Shown piece after piece: positions 42,166 to 52,151 of a DNA stretch of 64,000 nucleotides. Each line of letters opens with the position of its first letter. Within the stretch, counting starts at the first letter, position 1. A model generated the notes under the pieces. That model did not search any database. It saw nothing but the letters and a program-made list of their open reading frames with translations, and was not told where the DNA came from. The stretch is from Macrothele yani (taxonomy: Eukaryota > Arthropoda > Arachnida > Araneae > Macrothelidae). The DNA is taken from NCBI GenBank assembly GCA_039090855.1, contig CM077034.1, positions 226,241,331-226,305,330 of the forward strand, read 5' to 3'. Both the position numbers and the translations under genes were made by a program.

Positions 42166-44019
42166 TTCTTTCCAAACACTCTCATTCCAGATATCGCGTT
42201 ACTCATAAGTGATATTTCTTTTTGTCTCGTAACGTATGATTCGATCCCAAAGGCTGCTTGCAGTGGCTTATTACTGGGTGGGTGTGGACAACCACTGTTC
42301 ATGACATCAAAAAAACGAGTCCACTAGTTCAAAAAAACTCGAAGCTTTTTCATTGCCAGTCAGTAACCGAATTGCTTTTGCTGTTGTTGCGGAAAAAAGG
42401 GTTTGGGCAGGCGCAACCTTTTGCCTTTCATTGCCTGTCACGTTTAAAAAACAGGGTTTTAATTTGCGACAAATTCTGAGCTCGCCACGATCCTTTTCGA
42501 AAACATCTTCCATAATTTTTGATGTTAGATGGGTACCATCTTCTAATACTAGTCCATTATCCAAAAAATGATTTCTAAGGAGTTTTAAGTAACGTGGAAG
42601 ATCAGCGAAAACCCAGATACGTTCTTCTTCTTGATATGGATGAGGAAATGAGGATAATTCTAAGGAAATCTGAAGCTCTTTCCATAAAGTAGAACATCCT
42701 CCTAAATCAGAAACAATGGCTTTCACTTTTACGCCACTGTTTTCCACTGCCTTTATAACTGAAAAAAGTAATTCCTTAGTCATAGTCTCCTGGAAATAAA
42801 AAAAAACACTGGTTGTTTCCATGGAGACAGGATTCCTCTCGCCAACACAAACTGAACTCTAGAAAATGGACCTAAAATTTGATCTTCAGTGGCATCGTAG
42901 CACAATTTGCTATCTATGTGCATTTCATCAAAACTCAAAATGCAAACTTTTTTGGCTTCGATCATAGTTTCAGAGCCTTTTTTCATAAGCAGTAGCACAT
43001 TGCGTAAAATTCCTGGTCTGCAAGAGAACTTTGCGCACCATCTTTTCAGCGTGCTCGCACTTGGTAGTGGAATGCCTATTTTAGTTTTCCAAAAATCTTA
43101 ACTCTTTCTAGAAAGTGCTCTAGTTACAATCCCCCTGGAAATGTTTTGTCTTCAGCTTTCCAAATAATTTTTCTTTTTCCTTCAACTATTGCTTGCAGTT
43201 GTGTCGCAGTTAATACACTTTTAATACGCGCTTCCATTTTTAACAGTTTTTTTATTCTTTAAATGACTCATTTTCAGCTTTGTTTTCAAAACTCTGTTTT
43301 CACACAACAGTCGTTGCATTCGTAATTTTCTCTGTCGTCTTCAGTTAGCTTTCACTCTTAACTCCTTGGTTCTCTCCAGTTTTAAAAGTTGAATTTCTTT
43401 TTTAAGGGATGCAACATTTTCAAGCAGCAATCTATTTTCCTCCGTTATTTTGATACAGGAAGAACAACTGATATCACCTGATGTTTCATTAACTTCATAA
43501 TGGAGAACCTGCGTTTCTTGCACACAAACCTTTTTCGGACTTAAATTATCCATTCGATCGAAAGCACTTTTTAAAGTATCTCGTTTGCGCTTTCTGTTAC
43601 ATCGTGGAGTGACACAGTGTCCGTTTTGCTGACAGTTCAGCAGATTCAGGAAAGGCACCGCGTTTTGTTTCAGTATTTTCTTTCTCCGGGAGTCCAAGTA
43701 GGCGATTTTTCAAATCATCTTCGTAATCGGAAGAATGAAAAATGTTCGCTGCAAACTCTAGCATTCGCTACATTCCCAGAGTCTGACCTATAGCACTTGT
43801 TCGGCCATTCTTTCACCAAATCTGGATTTTTCAAAGGAAATGCATGGTACACAATACACTGAGACTGACCTTTAGTTTTTTTTGTAATGATTCTTACAAG
43901 TAGCCACAGCACAACTCAACACTGTTATAAGTATTTCAATGTAAACTAACTAAACGATTTCTCTAAGTACAAATTTTAAGAGCTGAATACTTATCCACAC
44001 AAAACAAAGAAAAGAATAC

Positions 44020-44874
44020 CAGGATTCCCACTCAAAAGTAATAAAAAAATTCCCTGACTTTTCCAGGTTCTCCAGGTGGTTTTTAAAGTTTTCCAGGGTG
44101 GCATGTTGCAAAGAATTGTAACATTTCATTATATACCATTCATTTTTCTCACCAAAGCACACACTTGTTAATTCTTTAAGTATTTTGTCTTTATAAAATT
44201 ACCTGCTTTTCATTAATAACAACTAACTGTGCACATTATTTTTTGTACCAAAGTTCCGTGAACTTCTGTGAATACTACCCACACTGAATTTGTAAATACA
44301 TTCCCATAGAAACAGGTCATATGAAAGAAAAAATCTGTCAGTTGAATAGTTTCAGTTTTTCATAACACAATGCAGCTAAGCTTAATGATGGAATGGCTCT
44401 GTTCAAAGAAACATGTTTCAAGAGAACCAACAAAGGACTTTGATCCATCACTTGGTTGGTTCTCTTGTGAAGTGTTTCTTCAAGTAGGAGCCATTGTGCC
44501 TAATTGTTCCATGTTATAACAACTTCCTGCCGAAATTGAACAAAAGCTTAATAACTGGCAATATTAAAAATTCAATTTTGCATCTTTTTTTAGAGAATAA
44601 AGGAAATACTTAATATAACTGAAAGTAAGATCTACCAAATTCTAGGCACGCAGTAATTGCAAGCAAAAGTTTGAAATCTTGAAAAAATAAGTTTTTTTGG
44701 CAAAATAAAGTATCCATTGATTTTCACAAAAAAAAAAGTAATTTTCCCTGAGTTTTCCCTGATTTTTACAAAGAAGGGTAACTTTCCCTGAGTTTTCCCT
44801 GATTTTTAGAACCATTTTCAAATTCCCTGAGAATTCCAGGTTTTCCATGTTTTCCAGGTTGAGTGGGAATCCTG
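44020..44874. mobile_element. CAGGATTCCCACTCAA MITE, single-unit sibling
   Basis: Ends CAGGATTCCCACTCAA and its near complement at 44874, flanked by AATAC at 44015-44019 and 44875-44879 (5-bp duplication). It shares all interior blocks with the MITE at 40512-42165 but with one 257-bp unit, giving about 855 bp. Non-autonomous. Confidence 0.9.
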
Positions 44875-44879
44875 AATAC

Positions 44880-45125
44880 AGCGTAAGTAGAGAGACCCTT
44901 CTCGGGAGCTTCACGTTTCCAACCCGAGTTCCAACACAGTGACGTCAGAAACAGGTCATCAGTCACCGCTGAGGGGATCCGTGGCGGCAAAATTTCCTCA
45001 AAGGAATGACCCAGCCCTTATATTCTATCAGACCCTGGGTCTGACATTGGATGGTCGTGAGAGGGGATCTGTCCCAGTGGAATTGGGCAGACACAGAGTA
45101 GACCTCTGTCTCTTCTCTGTGGGGG
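44880..45125. other. No gene recognised
   Basis: GC-richer stretch between the MITE and the SINE array (contains CGGGAGCTTCACG and GGGTCTGACATTGG). It could be host or older-element DNA; no frame or motif supports a feature. Confidence 0.4.
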
Positions 45126-45137
45126 CGGGTAGATTGG

Positions 45138-46292
45138 GTATTTTTTTGATTGGAGGTTTAACGACCACCGTGAGCAACTCAATGGGCTATAAGCAGTCGC
45201 CCGTCCCTAATTTAGGGTCACTGGTTCCAGGGAAGGGAGAGAGCCAGTGCCGCAAGACAAACACAACATCCATTGATTGATTGGAGGTTTAACGACCACC
45301 TTGACCAACTCAATGGGCTATGAGCAGTCGCCCGTCCCTAAGTTAGGGCCACTGGTTCCAGGGAAGGGAGAGAGCCAGTGCCGCAAGACAAACACAACAT
45401 CCATTTTTTTTTTGTTTGATTGGAGGTTTAACGACCACCGTGAGCAACTCAATGTACTACAAGCAGTCGCCCGTCCCTAATTTAGGGTCACTGGTTCCAG
45501 GGAAGGGAGAGAGCCAGTGCCGCAAGACAAACACAACATCCATTGATTGATTGGAGGTTTAACGACCACTGTGACCAACTCAATGGGCTATGAGCAGTCG
45601 CCCGTCCCTAAGTTAGGGCCACTGATTCCAGGGAAGGGAGAGAGCCAGTGCCGTAAGACAAACCCAACATCCATTTTTTTTTTTTTGTTTGATTGGAGGT
45701 TTAACAACCACCGTGAGCAACTCAATGGGCTATAAGCAGTCGCCCGTCCCTAATTTAGGGTCACTGGTTCCAGGGAAGGGAGAGAGCCAGTGCCGCAAGA
45801 CAAACACAACATCCATTGATTGATTGGAGGTTTAACGACCACCGTGACCAACTCAATGGGCTATAAGCAGTCGCCCGTCCCTAAGTTAGGGCCACTGCTT
45901 CCAGGGAAGGGAGAGAGCCAGTGCCGTAACACAAACACAACATCCATTGATTGATTGGAGGTTTAACGACCTCCGTGAGCAACTCAATGGGCTATAAGCA
46001 GTCGCCCGTCCCTAAGTTAGGGCCACTGGTTCCAGGGAAGGGAGAGAGCCAGTGCCGTAAGACAAACACAACATCCATTGATTGATTGGAGGTTTAACGA
46101 CCACAGTGAGCAACTCAATGGGCTATAAGCAGTCGCCCGTCCCTAATTTAAGGTCACTGGTTCCAGGGAAGGGAGAGAGCCAGCGCCGTAAGACAAACAC
46201 AACATCCATGCCTGACCGGGATTCGAACCCGGACCCCTTACGGACGAATGATCAGAGGCCAGCGCCTGAGACCACTGCGCCATCGGGGCGGC
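45138..46292 (-). mobile_element. SINE with eight-fold body repeat and a single target duplication
   Basis: Eight units of the SINE body (each starting GGAGGTTTAACGACC on plus, at about 45152, 45283, 45422, 45553, 45694, 45825, 45956 and 46087) stand in tandem at 131-141-bp spacing. Only the last carries the tRNA-like head (B box CCGGGATTCGAACCCGG to CATCGGGGCGGC). The whole block is flanked by one direct repeat, CGGGTAGATTGG (45126-45137 and 46293-46304). So it inserted once and grew internally, or was inserted as a concatemer. Confidence 0.92.
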
Positions 46293-46304
46293 CGGGTAGA
46301 TTGG

Positions 46305-47690
46305 AAATGGGACTTCCTAACTCCCAGTAAAATTGAGCTTTGCTTTGGCAACCAAGCAAAGGAACAGGGGAATACCACTCTTTAGTAAGGGGCCTCTTTG
46401 CTGGTGGCTACAACATGCAAAAAGAAAAATAAATTTTTGACCTTGGTTTTAAATTTTTTTTTTCCAAGAGAAAAATGTAGAAAATTCTTAAAACAAAAAA
46501 AAAAAAACCCACCGAACATTTCTGGAGTAAAAAGCCGAAATTTTCCGGAAAATGGAAGAGCACCCCCGAGCATTGTACCAATTACCTGACACAGTGGCAC
46601 ACTCTCTGAGCTAAAACAAATCATTTTCAGTTTGCCGCCTGAAAATGATTTGTTTTAGTACGGATGAAAATGTTCCGCAGTTTTCTAAATTTCGAATTTT
46701 TCCTACCCCAAGATGCACTTCCTTTTCACTTTCTGGTTATATTCTTATGTTATATTTTTTTCTGATTATGTTTCTCGTTTTTAATAGCTTCAGTAATAGT
46801 GAAAAAGAACAACTTCGTATCTTAAGTTTTTTCTAGTGAAGCGCAGTTTTTGTTATTTCTGACCTCCCGTTCTTCGAAACCAATCAATACGGAAAGTGCT
46901 TTCTTTTTCTTTTCCGCTTTTTTAAAGCTAAATTAAATTTCAAAATCCGTACTTATTCCGCCCGTGATGGAATCGGCCTTTTCCGTGACCCGTAAAATGA
47001 CTATCGCGGCAGAGTGAACAATACAGTACTGATTTTTTATACAAAATTTCGCTGAAAAACTTGTGTTTACCCATTCTTTAGTAACATTTTACTGTATTAA
47101 GGGGGCAGACAAGAGTTGTTTTTTTATTTTGTTTACAGACAACTTTACACGTGCAAAGGAAACGCGACTCAGCGTGGATTGAAAGAACGGCGCTGAAAGT
47201 GAAGTCCCAATTTTCTACCTTTGATTTCTTTTTTTCAAACAAAAGGGAAAAAATGCTTGCCCATTTTATTTGCTGATAAGCAAGAAGTGCCTAAGCAATG
47301 GGAAATCGTGCATTTTCAGAGCAACCAAACTTTAAAAAATGAGTTGCGATGCCACAGTTCCGTCTAAAGCCACAGGTGTCCATTTTCCCCGATATGGTTA
47401 TACTTTGTGCACCAACTTAAGTGGAAAAACAAACGGCCGCCCCCGTTCTGGAAGAGTGAATCTATCAATAGATCGCACCCACTTATTTGAGGAGGAAAGG
47501 GCTGTTTCTCACCGTGCACGAGTTGGGCGATTTGAAAATACATTTCCTATAACAAGAGCGTTTTAAAAAAGGAAAATTAATTCTTTAGCAATGAAAAAAA
47601 GCAAATTTTTGAGCGTGGCGACTAAAATCACTTTTTCTACTGGACATTTTATTTTATCCAGTCGCCACGTGCTGAGTGGCGACCGCTAAT
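46305..47690. other. No gene recognised; one perfect hairpin
   Basis: AT-rich, with T runs. A perfect inverted repeat (46611-46630 with 46639-46658, 20 bp, loop TTTGCCGC) stands out. A short frame at 47339-47566 (MSCDATVPSKATGVHF) resembles nothing I know. Near 47615-47690 GTGGCGAC motifs repeat, once as the palindrome-like GTCGCCACGTGCTGAGTGGC. Confidence 0.45.
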
Positions 47691-48269
47691 TTTAATCTTT
47701 ACTGGGGAGGGCAGGGTTTTTTTTTTTGGTGCTCCAGGCAGAAGGTGGGGGGGAGTGTAGACAAGAGGAGTTACTGGCATATACGTGACTGCGCGTGGCG
47801 CTCACAAATTTAAAAATAAAATGTTCTGCAAGGAATTGAAATTTAAGATTTAACAAAATGTGTTCCATAAATAAAAATGTTCTACAAGAAAACTGAAATA
47901 TAAGATGAAAAAGATATATTCCACAAGGCATTGAAATCTCCGATTAAAAACTAATTAAACGTTCATTCGTGTTTACGTTGACTTTCTACACTGCCGGAAA
48001 GTGAAAAAAGAACAAGGAATTGGCGGACGAACATGAAATTTACATATGTTAATGGGGTCAAGTTTATAAACGCGCGATGTTAATTTCGGGACCAACCGGT
48101 GAGCGCTTATGCCACAGCACGGCATAATATGCAAATTATCGTCGGTGGTATTTAAGGAGTACGGCGAAGTGAATGTAATCAGTCGTCGGTGGTATTTAAG
48201 GAGTACGGCGAAGTGAATGTAATCAGTCGTCGGCGTACGGACACGTGCGAAGACCCTGAAGAAGCTGCA

Positions 48270-49354
48270 ATGCCTGGACATGGAAGACGTGTACAATTTC
48301 AGCAGTTATCGGACTTTGAGCGAGGTCGTCTAGTCGGACTCCGCGAGGCCAGGTCGTCGTACGTCGTATTGCGGAGCGAATTGGACGGGAAGTATCGGTG
48401 GTGGTACGATGGTGGCGCAGATGGTCCGAGGAACATTCCCACACGAGAAGACGTGGAACCGGGAGTCACAGACGGACTGATGAGCGGACCGATCGACGCA
48501 TAAGAAGAGCGGCGTTGTCAAGCAGAACATCCACTGCGACGCAAATCCGACCTGCCGTTGCACCTGAGGTGACTGTGCGAACAATCCGCAACCGTCTACT
48601 GGATGCAGGACTACGTGCACGTGTGCCTCCGACTCCAGCCCACCGTCAGTAACAGCTGCAGTGGTGTCGCCAACGTCTGCACTGGAGAACGCAATGGCGA
48701 TCTGTCGTGTTCAGCGACGAAAGCAGATTCTGCTTGGGAGCCTCCGATGGCCGTATGCATGTTCGCAGACGCACAGGGGAGCGTCTCCACCCTTCTTGCA
48801 TCCGCCAGCGACACACAGGGCCTACACCTGGTCTCCTGGTGTGGGGAGCGATCAGCTATCACTCCCGTACACAACTAGTGTTTGTACCGGGTACGTTAAA
48901 CAACACCTCCTACATCAACAACATCATCATTCAGCCTGTTGTGCCATTTGTAAGGTCGGTCCATCGTGGTGTTTTTCAGCAAGATAACGCACGCCCACAC
49001 ACGGCATGTGCAACGCAACATGTGCTTCAGGGTGTGAGCAGTTCAACCTCGTACTAACCATGTTACATGGAAATGTTATTTTTCAGTTTACCAGCAAATA
49101 CAGCTGTATTTTGCCATAATGTTTTGATCACGTTATCCTCTGTATTCCGTTATGTATAAATTTCGTTGGTATCAGACGTCTCCTTCTTGGTGTTCTTTTT
49201 TCACTTTCTAGCCACGACCAGCCCCGATTTAGGCGTCCAGGTTGAGGATGCTTGGAACTCAATACCCCAAACTTACATCCAACATCTGTACGACAGACTC
49301 CATGCCAGAATTGCACAGTGTGACGCAGTTCATGGCGGTTCAACCTCGTACTAA
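48270..49354 (+). pseudogene. Tc1-type transposase (broken)
   Basis: MPGHGRRVQFQQLSDFERGR (HTH start), then VTVRTIRNRLLDAGLRARVP, VMFSDESRFCLGASDGRMHV (Asp 1), LLVWGAISYHSRTQLVFVPG, VHRGVFQQDNARPHTACATQ (Asp 2), then an abrupt junction with the duplicated 3' sequence, and finally VEDAWNSIPQTYIQHLYDRL to HGGSTSY. The SPDLNPIE block with the Glu is deleted at the junction. Frameshifts lie near 48350, 48450 and 48650. The family is close to the element at 37899-39302. Confidence 0.85.
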
Positions 49355-49506
49355 CCATGTTACATGGAAATGTTATTTTTCAGTTTACCAGCAAATACAG
49401 CTGTATTTTGCCATAATGTTTTGATCACGTTATCCTCTGTATTCCGTTATGTATAAATTTCGTTGGTATCAGAAGTCTCCTTCCTGGTGTTCTTTTTTCA
49501 CTTTCC
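49041..49506. repeat. Direct duplication of the transposon 3' end (offset 297 bp)
   Basis: 49041-49209 and 49338-49506 match over about 169 bp (GTTCAACCTCGTACTAACC through GTGTTCTTTTTTCACTTTC). The inner copy therefore includes a second, internal terminal inverted repeat. Confidence 0.9.
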
Positions 49507-49631
49507 GCCAGTGTATTTACAGAGCTTTATACTTTTACAAGTACTTGAAAATGAACTTTTTTTATTCAAGGACTTTTCAAGGTTTTCAAGGAGCGTATGA
49601 ACCATGTAGTCGCATTTTGCTCATGGCTCCC

Positions 49632-49904
49632 CGTTAATTTCGAACCCTGATTGGGATGTCAATCGCCAAGTATTAGTGAGATGCATACCATTATAGATTA
49701 GTGGGATGCCTATCCACGGTGACAAGTTCGTGCTCAATACCGATCACGTGAGAGGGGAAACTAAATTGTTGCGCTGCAGCTTTTGTAAAATTCGAACGCT
49801 ATGTGAATATTTCTGTTTGGAAAACGCAGAGAGTTTTGGGCAAGATTTACTTCAGATTCATCGGCCGCTTAAAGGGTTCATCTACAAGCAAAAAAAATCT
49901 GCAC
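49632..49904. other. No gene recognised
   Basis: Starts after a CGAACCCTG (49626), which looks like the right end of another CAGGGT-type element. Contains a frame of 87 codons (MPIHGDKFVLNTDHVRGETK) that runs into the 108-bp satellite; its non-repeat part has no family I can name. Confidence 0.35.
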
Positions 49905-51634
49905 ATGGCGTACGCATGTACATCCATATTTTGATACTCTGGCTACAACTTTTGCTGACAACAAAATAGCCAAATTGCTACGAGAGAAAATAATCTAGCT
50001 TAAACACTGGGAGAGGCGTACGCACGTACATCTACATTTTGATACTCTGGCTACAACTTTTGCTGACAACAAAATAGCCAAATTGCTACGAGAGAAAATA
50101 ATCTAGCTTAAACACTGGGAGAGGCGTACGCACGTACATCTACATTTTGATACTCTGGCTACAACTTTTGCTGACAAGAAAATAGCCAAATTGCTACGAG
50201 AGAAAATAATCTAGCTTAAACACTGGGAGAGGCGTACGCATGTACATCTACATTTTGATACTCTGGCTACAACTTTTGCTGACAAGAAAATAGCCAAATT
50301 GCTACGAGAGAAAATAATCTAGCTTAAACACTGGGAGAGGCGTACGCACGTACATCTACATTTTGATACTCTGGCTACAACTTTTGCTGACAAGAAAATA
50401 GCCAAATTGCTACGAGAGAAAATAATCTAGCTTAAACACTGGGAGAGGCGTACGCATGTACATCTACATTTTGATACTCTGGCTACAACTTTTGCTGACA
50501 ACAAAATAGCCAAATGGCTACGAGAGAAAATAATCTAGCTTAAACACTGGGAGAGGCGTACGCACGTACATCTACATTTTGATACTCTGGCTACAACTTT
50601 TGCTGACAAGAAAATAGCCAAATTGCTACGAGAGAAAATAATCTAGCTTAAACACTGGGAGAGGCGTACGCATGTACATCTACATTTTGATACTCTGGCT
50701 ACAACTTTTGCTGACAACAAAATAGCCAAATTGCTACGAGAGAAAATAATCTAGCTTAAACACTGGGAGAGGCGTACGCACGTACATCTACATTTTGATA
50801 CTCTGGCTACAACTTTTGCTGACAACAAAATAGCCAAATGGCTACGAGAGAAAATAATCTAGCTTAAACACTGGGAGAGGCGTACGCACGTACATCTACA
50901 TTTTGATACTCTGGCTACAACTTTTGCTGACAACAAAATAGCCAAATGGCTACGAGAGAAAATAATCTAGCTTAAACACTGGGAGAGGCGTACGCACGTA
51001 CATCTACATTTTGATACTCTGGCTACAACTTTTGCTGACAACAAAATAGCCAAATTGATACGAGAGAAAATAATCTAGCTTAAACACTGGGAGAGGCGTA
51101 CGCATGTACATCTACATTTTGATACTCTGGCTACAACTTTTGCTGACAACAAAATAGCCAAATTGCTACGAGAGAAAATAATCTAGCTTAAACACTGGGA
51201 GAGGCGTACGCACGTACATCTACATTTTGATACTCTGGCTACAACTTTTGCTGACAACAAAATAGCCAAATTGCTACGAGAGAAAATAATCTAGCTTAAA
51301 CACTGGGAGAGGCGTACGCACGTACATCTACATTTTGATACTCTGGCTACAACTTTTGCTGACAACAAAATAGCCAAATTGATACGAGAGAAAATAATCT
51401 AGCTTAAACACTGGGAGAGGCGTACGCACGTACATCTACATTTTGATACTCTGGCTACAACTTTTGCTGACAACAAAATAGCCAAATTGATACGAGAGAA
51501 AATAATCTAGCTTAAACACTGGGAGAGGCGTACGCATGTACATCTACATTTTGATACTCTGGCTACAACTTTTGCTGACAACAAAATAGCCAAATTGCTA
51601 CGAGAGAAAATAATCTAGCTTAAACACTGGGAGC
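49905..51634. repeat. 108-bp satellite, about 16 copies
   Basis: The unit (GAGAGGCGTACGCACGTACA, TCTACATTTTGATACTCTGG, then ATAGCCAAATTGCTACGAG) recurs exactly every 108 bp. Variants are few and combinatorial (CGCACG/CGCATG, GACAAC/GACAAG, TTGCT/TGGCT/TTGAT). High uniformity suggests recent expansion or homogenisation. No useful open frame. Confidence 0.95.
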
Positions 51635-51635
51635 T

Positions 51636-51800
51636 GTACCGGGATTCAAACATGGACCCATCTTAGATGATCATTTAGGTTTCTTTTGCCGTACCGGGAT
51701 TCAAACACGGACCCATCTTTGATGATCATTTAGGTTTCTTTTGCCGTACCGAGATTCAAACACGGACCCATCTTAGATGATCATTTTAGGTGGTCAATAT
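51636..51800. repeat. 55-bp repeat with B-box-like sequence, three copies
   Basis: Three units of GTACCGGGATTCAAACACGG followed by ACCCATCTTAGATGATCA. On the minus strand each has GTTTGAATCCCGGTAC, close to a Pol III B box and to the SINE's T-arm region. Probably a tandemly repeated piece of a tRNA-derived sequence, different from the main SINE family. Confidence 0.75.
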
Positions 51801-51809
51801 GCGGTGATC

Positions 51810-52151
51810 TGAAAGTGATGTTATCATATGTGACACTGACCAAGGAACAAAAAAGCTGAACTTTTTCACCAGGTGAAAAATCGGAACATACGATGAGAAA
51901 GGGTGTATATAACACAGCAGCAATATGAACTTTTTCACTCTAATTTACTTATGTAGATATTTAGAGCATACTGCTGCTGTTTTTCTCTTTTTTCTGTACT
52001 TGCTAGAACATCAGCTTGATTTTACTGTTGTGTTGCTTTCTTCTCTGCTAGTTCCATAGCCATGTTTGTATTTTGATTCTGCATTGCAATCTTTGCTTAA
52101 TTTTCATTTCTGCTGACATCATTCCCTTCCTATTTCTTCATCACTTTACCC
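51810..52151. repeat. R1-related sequence, left of a hAT insertion
   Basis: CTTTTTCACCAGGTGAAAAA and ATCGGAACATACGATGAG match 36735-36775. R1-like motifs resume after the hAT element (about 55600-55770), suggesting the hAT inserted into an R1 copy. Confidence 0.55.

Larger units (their letters stand above)
39617..43919 (-). pseudogene. P-element-type transposase with THAP domain (THAP9-like), broken
   Basis: Minus strand, in order: a THAP zinc finger (CAVATCKNHYKK, FPLKNPDLVKEW, CSEHF, then the AVPFLNL end), a coiled-coil-like stretch (ENRLLLENVASLKKEIQLLK), VCILSFDEMHIDSKLCYD (likely first catalytic Asp), GPFSRVQFVLARGILSPWKQ, KAIVSDLGGCSTLW, then SRLTQDALESLFSQIRGIGN (likely catalytic Glu region) and a C-terminus with ALKYVAGYIAYRVREKDPSV. 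Frameshifts occur in A/T runs (about 43885 and 42800) and near 43735, with stops near 43135 and 40230. A MITE (40512-42165) splits the gene. Assignment of catalytic residues follows P/THAP9 family knowledge. Confidence 0.85.
47989..49513 (+). mobile_element. Tc1-type transposon with CACTGNCGGAAAGTG ends
   Basis: Inverted ends CACTGCCGGAAAGTGAAAAA and, reversed, CACTGGCGGAAAGTGAAAAA, TA on both sides, 1.52 kb. The 3' part contains a 297-bp-offset duplication that includes an inner copy of the terminal repeat. A 44-bp tandem duplication (48141-48228) lies in the leader. Confidence 0.9.

Noticed and set aside
49905..51634. CRISPR-like regular repeats
   Set aside because: Units are contiguous 108-bp satellite copies with no unique spacers, and the genome is clearly animal.
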